From: Vesta saturnalis
Lineage: Eukaryota; Arthropoda; Insecta; Coleoptera; Lampyridae
Assembly: GCA_036346205.1 (NCBI GenBank)
Contig: JARFJB010002033.1
Location: 340,001-404,000 of the forward strand
Length of the DNA stretch: 64,000 bases
Reading direction: 5' to 3'
The notes under the pieces are model-generated. The model saw only the letters and a program-made list of their open reading frames with translations, did no database searches and had not been told where the DNA came from. A program made the position numbers and the translations under genes. This document shows, in pieces, positions 22,480-33,959 of this stretch (its first letter is position 1; each line of letters starts with the position of its first letter).

Positions 22480-25400
22480 GAGTCGGCCTTTGACCGAAGA
22501 GCTCATTGATTTTGCATGCGAGGGTTTTGCGAATAGTTGTAAATATTATTTGAAGTTGTTTTTATAGGAATCAACATACCGATTGTAGAAATCAGTCATT
22601 GGCATGATTGCCAAAAGGTAAGCAGATTGTTATTTGTTTGGAAATGAGCTGTATTTTTCTCGACTTTTGGTATTACATCCCGATATCGACGTTTCGTAGG
22701 ATCATGTGAATTTTCCACCACGCTTAATTTTGTTGCAGTGACTTATTTCTGTTTTAAATTGAAGAATTTATTATCGTATTTTCATTTATTTTTGGTTATT
22801 TGAGATAATTTTTGCATTGAAGTTTATCGAAATGTTTAATGAGTTTTGGTTTTATTTTCGCAATTTTGCGGCTTTTACATAAAACTTAGAATTCCATTGG
22901 AATTTAGGTGTACTTTGCGTAAATATTTTTGGAATAGAATAGAAAAGAATTAGAACACGTAGTTTTACTTAAAAAACTATCGAACAGGTCCCAAATAATA
23001 CCATTTAATCATTTTAACATATTTGCGTCTACTACAAAAAGAATAAATTTATAAGAAAATATGTATATTTTAATATTTTTGTATCATCCTGTAGATGAAA
23101 ATTATCTTAAAAAATTCAAAGTTGTTGATTTTTGGCTCTCACTTATGATAGAAAACAAAATAATTTTTGCTCAAAATATGTGGCAACCTATATTGGGCGA
23201 ATTTTCATGGAATGAGCCCATAATCATATTAACACTTTTAGTTTAGTTAAAAATTACGTTTATAAATATTCCGTGATAAGTAATTTTATCATCCACTATT
23301 TATTATAAAAATTTAGAACATTAAGTAAATTTCCACCCGTTTGATTATCGGTATTTATTTGATTTTATTCTAAAATCATGGTGTAAAAGATTAATTTTAT
23401 TAAAATCTTTTGTTGCTTAATTGTCTGGTTATAAACTTAAGTACCCTATCATCATTACCGCCTAATTAATTATTGTACATAATTAAAATTAATTTGTGAT
23501 CATTTACATATAGCAATAGAGTTGTCTAGTTATTCTATTTTAAAAATTTACTTTTGGACCTGATTTCGTTAATTTGTTGGTTATCGTCCCACGTTTCTTC
23601 ATTTAGGAATATTTTATTGTATTATTGATTTGGAGAATTATCACCGATTAATACATGGTTCCTTAATTTTTTGGATTATAAATTTTTTAAACCGTGCGTG
23701 CAATTTATTTTATTTTTTTAATTAAAACTGATTTTTTTTCGCTGTTTGATTTATAAACCAAATATATCGTAGTTTTTAAAATGTTTTAGACGACAGGTTA
23801 GCGGGAGTTTTCGATACAATGTTTGGTCTTAAGCAATGAGTTTCGCTTTTAGATACGAGGCGTTAAGGACTAGCGTTGTAATGAAATCATCAACTTACAG
23901 AATATCGATTACATAGATAGCACCCGCTTGTTGCGAAGTGGTTTTTTTGGTGATGCAATTTTCCCGCCGGCTTTCGATTTTAGTTCGTTTTGGCGCGTAT
24001 TAAAAATTTTAAGTAATTCTTTTTATGATTGGTTAATTAAGAGGAAGGGGAATAAGAGTTCAATGTGGCGGTAAGTGAGTTATGCACGAGAGGGACTCTT
24101 TCTCTAATAAGTTACCGTTAACACCGCTGGTGAATTATTGCGGAAGGGCGTTACCTTAAATACGCGTTGAAATAACTTCCGTCAGTAAAGGCAGTTTGCC
24201 CTAAGCAACCCTTTGAAGGGATTTTATTGTGTCGTTCAACCAACACGTGATTGATTTATCGTTAAGTGCACCTTGTCCAAAAAGGGTTTGACGAGAAGGT
24301 GTTGAGCGTTAATTCTAGTGCTCTCCCTGTTCTATGGAGTAGTTATCGCTTTTGTGTGGAAGAAACTAAACGTCCGTTCCTAATTTCCAGACATTAACTT
24401 CACAACTTTACATACTTAAGCTTTAAAGAAAAATAATAAGTACCAGTCAGAACTAAGTCATTAATAACGTTAACGAGTAACGTGTAAATATAGACCGCAG
24501 TGTACCGTACAACCAATTGAGATATTAATCATCCGCGATTCCGACATTGAATCGACGCGCCGTTTTCCTTCCCGAGGTGCGTCATACTGGGAAATTCGAG
24601 TGCAGTTACAACGTCGATCACATTACCGAAGCCGCTGCAGGGTTCACCTTCTGGGTTTCCACCAGGTGGCTGTATAACGAAAGGGGTAAATTAAAGGAGC
24701 CAATTGATGTAAAGGCTATCAAATTTAAGGTAATCATTTCCGTTTATATCGTTGCGGTGTGTTGACAATTTTTAATAAAGTATTGTGTGTTTTTTGTATC
24801 TGCTAACGGTTGAATACGCTGTACTGTAGGATCAATTCCTTTAATATTTTCCCATTTAAAGTTTAAGGCAAGCGTATTCATCTGTTATAATCCAAATGTA
24901 TCAGTTTAGATTTGTTGCATTGACCATTTTGTAGCGAAATTTTATGTGACGATTGCGTTAAAAAGGGGAACGCAGATTATTTGTTATAACCATTTGTGAT
25001 ACTGGCATACGAGTAATATTTACAGTAATTTAGTAAAGGCAGACGTTGAAATTAGCTAGTATCACTGCATTTTAAGTAAACGAAGTACGATATAACTGAG
25101 GTGGTTTATTTATAATACATATCTATGGGTTAATGAGCTTGTTTTTTAATGTGAATCCAGCTGTGAATCCCGTTTCTTATACAGTACATTATTTAAGCGC
25201 ATTTTAAGTGTTTTGTTATTTAGATGAGCTAGAGAATTAGTGTCAATATTTTTTGTTTGATTTGAGTAAAGGAGTTACGTTCGAAAGATTAACAGGTGAT
25301 TATTTTAATTATAACGTAACATTTAAAGAAAGATGCATTAATACGTTTTTTTAATGACTGAGTATATTTTGCAGCAAATTGATTGATATAATTTCACATG

Positions 25401-25530
25401 GTTGTAAATGTTGATTTAAAGTGTTTTCTTAGTAACGTAACGACGAATTTATTGGTTTTTTGGAATCAGATTAGTAATTGATTTTGTGGCACGTAATGTA
25501 GTCAGGCATTTCAACCCCGATTGAGTAATT
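22480..25530 (+). repeat. Copy C of the ~3-kb non-coding repeat
   Basis: Directly follows copy B. The first 480 nt match copy A 1420-1930, positions 23840-24370 match copy A 225-750, and 24430-24960 match copies B and D. The repeat phase returns at 25490-25515 ('cgtaatgtagtcagg'), about 3.03 kb after the same point at 22468-22485. The small ORFs at 23061-23246 and 24547-24765 show no motif. No TIR, poly(A) tail or coding domain is visible. Confidence 0.72.
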
Positions 25531-25539
25531 TCAAATACT

Positions 25540-26420
25540 CTGGCGCCCTTTCCGGTTTTGTCAACCCAACCCCTACTGTGATTTACGTATGGCAAGCTAT
25601 ACTACTGCGCAAAAGTAAGTAACACCTTACCCACCCCCAACCACTGAGCAGTCGAGCAAACCCCCAATTTTACCTGTTATCTCGTTCTACTGCCAGTTTA
25701 TACCGTAACACATTCTTGTGCTATCATAGCAACGAAAAAGTGTCACAATACGAATAATATAAATGTCTATACCGACAAAAACGTAACAACTCCAGCAGTA
25801 AACCATTCTGAACAAATAGTTTAGTATGCGTTGAAGATAAACGTGGACAGTATCTATATGCTGACAATTTCTACTCCAGCTTGGGTTTAGCAAAATCCTA
25901 TTCAATCAAAATATAATTTACTGTCGCACACTGTCGAACCGAAAAGGTATATCCAAAAGTTTGACTAGTAAAATGAAAAAACGAGATATTTATGATATGA
26001 AAGGTCCCCTAAGAATTATTAAATAGATGGATAAGCGAACTATTCTAATGCTCAATACAACACATACAGCTACCTGTAAGCGGACCAGGCAAGGTAATGA
26101 TATAAAACCAAAGACAGTTAAGGAAGACAACAAAGCCAAAAAGGGGGTCGGTTTGAGGGATCAAATGTAATACCACTCAGTGTTACGCCAAGTTTGAAAT
26201 GGTACAGAAAGTTGGCGTTCGAGATTTTATTTGGATCGTTTGTTGTAGATTCCCGGATCATACATAATAAAATCAGTTCTTCAAAACTATCTATAACAGA
26301 GTTTAGAAAAGATTGGCGCAAGAGTTAGTTTTTACTCCTCACGAAACCCGATAGAAAACACCAGAAAGAATTTTTCGCACACCTTTGTAACGCCATCAGG
26401 GCCGGGAAAAAAAGAAGAAG
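25540..26420. other. No recognised gene
   Basis: Unique-looking intronic sequence with short ORFs (72 codons minus at 25687, 67 codons minus at 26118) and no motif. Confidence 0.35.
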
Positions 26421-26423
26421 ACA

Positions 26424-26900
26424 GTGTCAAGGCAGCTACAACAATCTGTGAAAGGCCACTCTAGCAGAGAAGCGAGTAATTTGGTTACTAAAGTAACAAG
26501 TTATTGTAATGACGATAATGTAGGATGTATTAAGCTAGAAACAAAAGGTAAAAATTTGTGCTTCAGGGTGTGGACTGATATAAAATACGCTAAAGTTCTC
26601 TTGGAACCAAACAATTAGCCAGAACACGTTAAGGTAGGCCGCTATTGTTTTAGATTCGACAGATATAACAAATCAAATGGATAGGTCTAGAATAGGAACC
26701 ATTACACGCACTTCTGAACTCAATTTATTTCATATTAATATCCAGTGTTTGAAAAATAAGCTACTGGAAGAATTAGATGTTGTTTGTATTATCAAAAATA
26801 ACGAAATCAAATCGATAAAGTGTGGATAATGGACGGTAGCATCATCTTAGAGCAGGTTTACTTCTAAGTATGGGGGTGTCTTAATTAGGCATTTTTAAGT
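26424..26900 (+). mobile_element. LINE fragment: ORF1 end and endonuclease start
   Basis: The ORF at 26424-26618 ends 'CFRVWTDIKYAKVLLEPNN', then after a stop 'PEHVKVGRYCFRFDR', like the C-terminus of LINE ORF1 proteins. From 26725 the plus strand reads 'LNLFHINIQCLKNKLLEEL' and 'DVVCI', the start of an apurinic-type endonuclease (HxNIQ..xxK...L). 'YGGVLI' near 26870 fits the following 'GGV.I' motif. The rest of ORF2 is absent. Confidence 0.65.
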
Positions 26901-27440
26901 GACGTCACAACGCGTGACGTTGCCCAGTGGTGCCATATTGGGCGATTTGTCACCATTTGGGAGACGTTGAATGTTAAAATACGACAAAAATATAAATATT
27001 GCGACGGGCTACAAAATGGTCTACATTTCAATTTCTATAGGCGACGTTTGGGCTACTTGGAAATTTGTTGCGACGAATGTAAAAAAAAGTAAAGTCTGAT
27101 TGTAATGAAAATATTTCAACAATTACAACAATGTAAATGCAAACCTATGCTTTTTTAGTTTTGATTTCTTAAAAACGTATTCATCTTAATAGCACTGGTA
27201 GGGCAGTTGGTAGCACAAAACTAGTGTGAGTTTTGTGGTTGGTGGTTTATTTTATAAGTTATTGTTGCATAGTACGTGTGTGCGTATCAAAGATTGTGTT
27301 AAAAAGTAAGTTTTTTGTCATTTTTATGCTCACTAATTTCCTTGATGTTGAGCATAATTATATTATTATTATTGTATTATGATTGATAACTTATCAATAA
27401 CTTTAGGTTTGCAAATTTAACCGAGGTTTTATGTTTAATC
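26900..27440. other. No recognised gene
   Basis: Contains a GC-richer patch at 26890-26990 and no ORF. The segment 27195-27250 has a weak tRNA-like look that I did not accept. Confidence 0.35.
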
Positions 27441-27640
27441 ATGGGTAAATACGCAAAGTACAAAAAGAAGTATAATAAAGAATGGGAGAAAGTATATTTT
27501 TGTTGGTTAGTCACTTCATAAATTGATTTATGAATTACATTTACACAACATTTCTTTTTAGGGTGGTTGAACAGGCTCCTGATGATCATGACATGGCATA
27601 TAAATCTGAGACCACAAAAAGCAAATCTAAAGAAACATAG
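27441..27640 (+). pseudogene. Possible two-exon BED-finger-like N-terminus
   Basis: ATG at 27441 reads 'MGKYAKYKKKYNKEWEKVYF'. A donor 'TTG|GTTAGT' and an acceptor 'ctttttag|G' with a short intron (about 50 nt) join it in frame to 'VVEQAPDDHDMAYKSETTKS', which ends at TAG 27638-27640. The joined form resembles the start of transposon-derived zinc-finger proteins (KYNKEWE...W......AYC..C), but the cysteines expected next are missing. Probably a decayed transposon N-terminus. Confidence 0.35.
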
Positions 27641-27649
27641 TCAAATACC

Positions 27650-28350
27650 TCTGTTTGCACCTTAATGTGCGAATTTCTTATACCTAGCTGTTTTGCGTAT
27701 ATTTTGAAATAAAGATCATGTCATTTATAAACGAGTTTATTAACACTACTGGTAATTAACAACATGCTTTTAAGAAGCTCGAAACGAAACTTAACTTACT
27801 AACCGCTTGTACAATTCCGTTAACCTAACGTTATCCCTTTTCAAAACCTTTACCTGCTGCTTGGGGTAAACGGCATATTTTTACATTTTAAGCATTCTTA
27901 GAATATACGCAGTGGCGTAGTTATTCCCCTACAACTAATTACATTTAATGGCTTGAACATCCTGCCGGCGTTGAAAGTAGTTGCTTTCAATATAATTTAC
28001 ATTAAAAGTTAACGAAATAGGACATACTAATCTAAACAACATAATTAAACTACAATATTCACTCAATAGGCAGTGCACACACTTTGTTCATGGCACGCTT
28101 GTAAAGATCCAGCGTCCTTTACGTATGTTTTTTAGAATAAATTATTCGCGGACCACCCTATATCTCAAATTACAAAAGATTGCGCGATATTGCACCACAA
28201 ATAATTCATTAATCACCGTTGACGTGTATTTCTAAAAACCAGTGAGTTTTTCCACGTCAGAGCAATTCAAACCAATCCAATAACGGCATCCCCCGCAAGG
28301 TAGCCGCGAAGCCGCCCACCGATGATGCACCTTTATAAACCCGGGACGCG
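27650..28350. other. No recognised gene
   Basis: Intronic sequence with 'aaataaa' near 27708 and no ORF of note. Confidence 0.3.
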
Positions 28351-28359
28351 CGATTCGTA

Positions 28360-28520
28360 AAGAAGAAGTCGATTTGTCGATTCGTGAAGTGGAAGAAGTC
28401 GATTTGTCGATTCGAAGAGGTAGAAGAAGTCGATTTGTCGATTCGTAAAGAAGAAGTAGAAGTGAAGAAGTCGATTCGTAAAGGTAGAAGAAGAAGTCGA
28501 TGTCGATTCATCGATTCGTC
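28360..28520. repeat. Minisatellite, ~25-40-bp units
   Basis: Five imperfect units built on 'gaagaagtcgatttgtcgat' plus 'tcg' and a variable 'taaagaagaag' spacer. Three minus-strand ORFs run through it (84, 107 and 118 codons, 28257-28885) and give Ser/Thr- and 'NRQIDFF'-type repeats; they show no other protein feature. Confidence 0.9.
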
Positions 28521-28529
28521 TGATCTCCC

Positions 28530-29682
28530 TACGCACCAGAGAAGAACATAGTCGTGAATCCCTGTTCAATCGTGACCGAGACCGCCACGCCGTTCCCGAT
28601 ATCCAGTAGCCGCCGACACCGATTGCTTCGTGGGTAGATCCCGACGTCACTCGCAAACACTTGAGAGTAAAGGTTTGATACAGGGCTGTAAAGACCTACG
28701 ACCTTTTTCTTAGTTAAACAGGTTAGACAGGCTGTTGCCTTCCGTCTACTGTTGGCACTAAGATCCCCGCTTAATACACCTACATCCACTACATACAGAC
28801 AAACACAATAACCAAACACGGTGTTTTTAATCGCAGAAGAGTACACAAGAAACATGTAGCATAAATTTGTATTCAGAATAACCATCGCGGAATACCTAGG
28901 GCAAAACTGTTCTTAAATAAATTAAGAATCTACGCCGGAAATTAAAACATTAGATAATACGTAAATTATCCACGGTTTAACGGTAGTTAATAATATAAAT
29001 GCGACCTGGTGTATTTTACTAGTTACCTTAGTAAAAGGATACGTTTAAAAGTAAATTCATTTTAGTATAGCGAGTATTTCGTTTACTTTATAATTTGTAG
29101 ATAATTAAATTTAGTTACGCCGTTAGGACGTAATCCAGTTGCTTAAATAATCTAAGCGCATTCTCAAACCGGTTATAATAATTATAGACCAGAGAGCTCG
29201 CCTTTGCGTACGCGAATCTTCCGCGTATATTTCTTCATCGAAGTACGACATACCAGCTTCAGCGCTCCAGAGATACTGAAGAGTTTAAATATACCATGCG
29301 CAGAAACCGAGACCAGTATTGATTTTCTCCCGTGACCTAGAAACAACTCGAGTTCGTTGCGCTGGCGCTTCCGACCAAAACTATATTGAGGCTACCGCAC
29401 CCGCTTCCGTAAAACAGAACCGTAATATAAATTTTAAATACTAGGTAAGGAGTAGATTAAGACACTAAATATATTTGTTCACAGAAACGACTTCGCACCC
29501 AATAACAACTTCCCCAGGAGAACGAGAGGAAGGAGCTCTAAGGACCCGATTATATATTTAGTTTAATTTGTTAAGAATATTTTTGTGTTTTGTTAAATTA
29601 CTTAATAATATACGTCTAAAACTACTTTCGTATAATTATTTAAGGTGACAGTATAAGACCACTAAATAATATGAACCACACC
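28530..29682 (-). other. Possible 3' LTR region of the BEL/Pao element
   Basis: Downstream (minus sense) of the integrase end, sequence beginning 'tgtggttcatatta' near 29682 could open an LTR. A TATA-like 'gtatatttaaac' followed by 'tcagt' occurs near 29295 and is GC-richer around it, as in an LTR promoter. The 5' LTR is missing, so no second copy is available to confirm this and the right-hand limit is unknown. Confidence 0.3.
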
Positions 29683-29686
29683 CCGT

Positions 29687-31125
29687 TTAATAAGAATTTA
29701 TAAACACGACTGAGCATAGCCGAGGCAAAATAAAACCGCGCTGCGTTACCACCAAAGAAGGGCGGTTATATATAATAACTCCCAGATTCAAAAGTGGGGC
29801 CTTATACGTTTTGTGACACCAGTTGGCATTTTGATGGTAACAATGCGTGTCGGTGCCTGGATGCAGCTGAAGTATTCTTCCCAATGCCCAATTTAGTGTT
29901 GTGGCACTGTCATCCATTTAGTTCTTGTTTGTAGTTCGGAAATAACTTTCTGGTGCCAACGTTTTGTTGACGCATAGCCTGAATATGTTCATACTTACTT
30001 AACCGATTGCTTGAAATATTCATTATATTTGGTTCGGCTAGTACTGTAAGAGTCTTTCCAACCAAAAAATGAGCGGGGGTGAGGGGAGACAGATCATGAG
30101 GATCAGATGATAGGGGGGAAAGTGGTCTTGAATTGAGGATGGCTTCAATTTGAGTCAGAACCGTGTCATTTCCTCAAAAGTTAATTTTGTTTCTCCTACT
30201 ACTCTTTTTAAATGAAATTTGGTTGCCTTTATACCAGCCTCCCAGATTCCACCGAAATTAGGTGAATGAGATGGTATAAAATGCCAGTTTATGTTATCTC
30301 TAGATAGGAAATTGGATAGGTTTTCTGATTCAGATTTTAAAAAGTTTCTAATTTCAATTAATTTATTGTTGGCTCCTACAAAGTTGGTACCGTTATCAGA
30401 ATATACATTGCTGGGTTTTCATCGTCAAACGATAAATCGTTTCAGAGTTGTGATAAATGCCTCACTTGTCAAATCTGACTAATTCTAAGTGTACTGCCTT
30501 CGTACACATACAAACAAATAAACATAGATACGATTTTAGTAATTTTGCACCTCTCAGTATTCTGTCTTTCACCAGAAATGGGCCTCCATAGTCGACTCCT
30601 ACATTGTCAAATGGAGTAAATTGATTTACACGAATCGCTGGCAAGTTACCCATAAGATAGTTATGATTAGTTGGCTTGACTTTGTAACACACTACACATT
30701 TATGCGTTATGCTTCTTGCTATATTGCGACCCGAGATTGGCAAAAATCTTTCCCTGATTGAATGTAACAAAGTTTGGGGTCCGCAATGGAATAGACGTCC
30801 ATGCTCGTTTTTTAAAATTAATTCTGTTAATTTATGTTTATTATGCAATATTATTGAGTGTTTTTTGTTGTAAACACTGTATTGGAATTTTGAATTATTT
30901 TCATCCAAAAACGGATTGACATAAGATTTTACTTTTATTGCTTACTGCATCTTTTGTATTTAACCGTCGAATATCATCCAAAAAACATTCCTTTTGACTT
31001 AATCTTACTAAACATTTTAAGGATGTTTCTAACTCTTTGGGCTTTAGAGACCCATATTGCCTTTCAGTGATACCTGCCTTTAAATTCTTATAGAATCTAA
31101 ACATATATGCTACCGTTCGTTGCAA
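29687..31125 (-). pseudogene. BEL/Pao integrase
   Basis: The frame 30908-30462 holds the zinc-binding part: 'EHGRLFHCGPQTLLHSIRER' with two His, then 'KCVVCYKVKP' with two Cys. The start of the catalytic core follows with 'FDNVGVDYGGPF' (first Asp) and 'CTKAVHLELV'. Beyond 30460 the frame is shifted but reads 'YSDNGTNFVGANNKLIEI' (second Asp) and 'FGGIWEAGIKATKFHLKRVV' (catalytic Glu), down to 'LSPLTPAHFLVGKTL' near 30060. The last ORF, 29917-29687, is the C-terminal 'LNWALGRILQLHPGTD' region. All three catalytic residues are present but not in one frame. Confidence 0.9.
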
Positions 31126-31419
31126 ACGTATTAATGATGAAAATTTTTCAAAAATATTAAAATTATTAACAAACGTTGTAGTATAGGCTACTGTCCGTTG
31201 TTCTAGTAATTCAACTTTAACAGTATCCTGCGCATCCCACTCAGATTCATGCTTTGATAACCAAGAAAGTCCATGCCACCATATTTGTGAGTCTTTTAAT
31301 GCCCTTGGAGTAACTCAGCGTGATAATAACTGCGCAGGGTTATCTGCAGATTTTACGTGATACCATTCATGGGCTTCAGTTATTGCCTGGATTTCGCTTA
31401 CACGATTGCCCACAAATGT

Positions 31420-31645
31420 TTACCATCTGCTGGGGCAGCCTCGAATCCACGCTAAAGTTATTTTGGAATTAGTCCAAAAATACCGTTTGTGAAATTTTAA
31501 ATTACTCGTTGTTAAAACCTTTTTTGCTAAATGCGTTAATAAAAGCGCTGCACACAATTCTAAGCGCGGTAATGTTATTAGTTTGACAGGAGCTACGCGT
31601 GATTTTGCACATAGCAATTGAGACCAAGACGTATCTCCATTAGTG

Positions 31646-31711
<66 letters not shown>

Positions 31712-31770
31712 AGCACCATAAGCTCGTTCTGATGAATCTGAGAACCCATGTATTTCTAGTCTAATGTAAT
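31420..31770 (-). pseudogene. BEL/Pao RNase H domain broken by a TA microsatellite
   Basis: Minus sense, 'GFSDSSERAYGACIY' (first acidic site) runs into a 61-nt TA tract, after which 'ISTNGDTSWSQLLCAKSRVA', 'PVKLITLPRLELCAALLL' (Glu) and 'WTNSKITLAWI' follow. The last motif is usually WTDSK, so Asp is changed to Asn. The frame before the tract differs from the one after it, so the tract length has shifted the frame. Confidence 0.88.
31648..31708. repeat. (TA)n microsatellite, 61 nt
   Basis: Pure TA alternation lying exactly where BEL/Pao RNase H normally encodes a short Cys-Ile-Tyr stretch, whose codons (tgcatatat) could seed it. Confidence 0.97.
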
Positions 31771-32042
31771 CGGAAAGTATAGCATGGCGCGTTATTCTCA
31801 GTTCATTTAACAGATTTAAATAACTTTTGAATTAGATCCATTCGGAGTGTAATTGTTGAGGAATTTTTTCATCCCAAGTTAACTTAATTTTCTATCATTC
31901 TTGAATTATTAATTTGATTGTTATTATTGGACCAAGAATTCCCAACTGGTCATAGATTTGACAACCCTTCGCTAAGATTGTTCTTTTACTTATATGTTTG
32001 AGTTCATCAAACCCGCGTATGGAATACTGGTTTATATCGTGA

Positions 32043-32756
32043 TTAGAATTCCAATATATTACCTAAAGTTTTGTTTTTTTGACCTTCACCTAACTGAATA
32101 ATACTGCATTCTAACCCTTTGTTGACGTGGAATTCTTTTGTAATATCAGCATTATTACTTAACCATTTCCGTAATTCGAAGCCTGCGCCAGCTAATATAA
32201 AGGTGATAATTTTTTGAATTTCTATTATTTCTGTGACAAAATTTGCTCCAGTGATGAGGTCATCCATATAAAAATCGTGCCTTATAACATTATTGGATGT
32301 ATAGCCTTATTTTCTTCTGCCAATTGATGCAAACACTTAATTGACAAATAAGGTGCTGACGCTGTACACTGTACGTTAACGTGTTGAGTTTATAACATTT
32401 TAATTTCATTGACGGTTCTAGGCACCAAAATATTTTTTTGAAAATTGCGATTATCTACTGCGATTAAAATTTGTCGATACATTTTCGAAATATCGGTCGA
32501 AATAAGATATTTACAAGACTGAAATCGTAATAAAATAGAAAAAATATCATTTTGAATGGTCGGTCTCACATATTGTGCATCGTTTAGATATACCCGTATT
32601 CGTTTTTGCAGATCCGTCAAAAACGACACGCAGTTTTGTCGTTAAACTTGCTTTCTTTACTACTGCATGACGTGGTAAGAAATAATGGGCATTCGACCCT
32701 TGAATAACATTGTCATCTGTTTCTGTCATGTGACCTGGGTTTTCATAATCTGACAT
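32043..32756 (-). pseudogene. BEL/Pao reverse transcriptase
   Basis: Fragments in order: 'YFLPRHAVVKKASLTTKLRV', 'VFDGSAKTNTG', 'GPTIQNDIF'-like 'RPTIQNDIFSILLRFQSCKY', 'STDISKMYRQILIAVDNRNF' (first catalytic Asp) and, after a break, 'MDDLITGANFVTEI' with the Asp-Asp pair. Three frames are used. This is the RT of the BEL/Pao element. Confidence 0.9.
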
Positions 32757-32859
32757 AATTCGCTATACCCTTGTTTTAACGATAAATTATTTGTTAGTTT
32801 CCGTTCTAGAGACTTAAACCTGTCTAATGCCATTTTTCTGGAGTCCCCTAAATTACTAA

Positions 32860-33300
32860 CTAACTTATTGAATGGGACCTTAATAATGAATCTACCGTCT
32901 TTGTGGTATTTTTGAAATATGTTTCACAGTGCTGTTCAGTTGGCGACAGATAATTTGAATTCATATTGATTGTCTCTAATTGCCAAAATTGTGGGACGGT
33001 CTCGTCCTTAATATTGTTGAAATTTGAATTAACGCTGAGATAATTCGTAGAAATAGCTTCCCCTTCATTATAACTGAAATTTCCCGCTATTATCCAACCT
33101 AATTGGGTTTTTTGCGTTGTTAGCATATTTGTGCCTAATTTATATTGCTCTACACATAATAGCGACCAAAATACGCCTGAACCTAACAACATGTCGATTT
33201 GTGTTGGTTTATTAAAGTTATTATCAGCTAATGGTAAATGATTGGGAATATTTAGAATATTTGATAAAGCCGTTCCCACTCCCTTAACTGCATAATTCAC
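32860..33300 (-). pseudogene. BEL/Pao DUF1758-type region
   Basis: A 146-codon frame with 'IDMLLGSGVFWSLLCVEQYK' and 'KTQLGWIIAG', the conserved motifs between protease and RT in BEL/Pao. It ends in the region before the RT fingers. The frame is open, but the neighbours are shifted. Confidence 0.88.
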
Positions 33301-33325
33301 TTGTGTAACCTGACTTTAATAAGTT

Positions 33326-33895
33326 TCACATTTGTTCTGATATAAAATTGCTTTGAGAGCCACTGTCTAACAGTGTTCTACAAGTATACGCGTTATTTTT
33401 GTTGTCTCGTATTCTAACATTTGCCGTAGATAATAAAACTTGGGACGCTACTGGGCTAGTCCTTATTGAATGATTTGCAAGGGTCGTTTGGTTACTTGCT
33501 GATGGTAACTGAGTTTCACTATTATTTGTCAAAGCTTGTTTATTTTAATCATTGTTTCCTGTATTTTCTAAATGCAGTAAAGAATTATGACGCCTTCCAC
33601 ATCTTGCACATTTACCTGCTCGAAATTCATGTGAAAAATGATTTTTACGCAGACAATCAAGACATAATTTTAACCTTTTAATTTCTGTTATTCTTTGTTC
33701 AACTGATAGACCCAAAAATAAAGGACAGTTGTAAATTGCATGTGAATTATTACAAAGGAAGCAAATAAAATTAGTACTTGTGGTCAGAAATGAATTTGTT
33801 TGTCTTTTATAATCGGGGTTTTGCATTGCCCTTTCCTGTCTTGTCATTGCAATTTTTTCCAATATACCGCATTTACCCTTAAGGAAATTATTCAT
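33326..33895 (-). pseudogene. BEL/Pao gag zinc knuckle and protease
   Basis: The frame 33895-33545 has 'FICFLCNNSHAIYNCPLFL' and 'LCLDCLRKNHFSHEFRAGKC', then 'CARCGRRHNSLLH': tandem CCHC-like knuckles typical of BEL/Pao gag. The frame 33532-33326 follows with 'TCRTLLDSGSQSNFISEQM', the Asp-Ser-Gly protease active site. Upstream, 'YEWESYEFKGELPNKTD' continues to about 33955, where recognisable gag stops. Confidence 0.9.
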
Positions 33896-33959
33896 ATCAG
33901 TCTTATTAGGTAATTCACCCTTAAATTCATATGATTCCCACTCGTAACAAACGGTTTAC

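Larger units (their letters stand above)
20300..22480 (+). repeat. Copy B of the ~3-kb non-coding repeat
   Basis: Positions 20705-21240 match copy D (45540-46010), including an identical 20-base block 'caccacatccccgagttatt' and 'gcggattaatttaacga'. Positions 21330-21700 match copy C (24490-24920): 'gtacaaccaattg', 'ttgacaa.ttttaataaa', 'gtattcat' and 'ccaaatgta/ctaaatgta'. Positions 21960-22480 match 25310-25510. A (TA)n run at 21860 and a reversed LINE tail at 22059-22405 interrupt it. Copy C follows directly, so the two form a head-to-tail pair. The left edge is approximate. Confidence 0.72.
29687..33955 (-). mobile_element. BEL/Pao retrotransposon, gag end to integrase end
   Basis: Minus-strand pieces occur in BEL/Pao order: gag zinc knuckle (33895-33545), aspartic protease (33532-33326), DUF1758-type linker (33300-32860), RT (32756-32043), RNase H (31749-31420) and integrase (31125-29760). 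The 5' part of gag and the 5' LTR are missing beyond about 33955. There are several stops and shifts, and a microsatellite sits inside RNase H. It is the longest recognisable retroelement in the window and lies in the UBF-like intron in the same orientation as the gene. Confidence 0.92.

Noticed and set aside
27189..27250. tRNA-like look ('gggcagttggtagcac')
   Set aside because: No acceptor-stem pairing and no proper B-box; not called as tRNA or SINE.
28257..28885. Three overlapping minus-strand ORFs as a possible gene
   Set aside because: Different frames over the same minisatellite with no motif outside the repeat.
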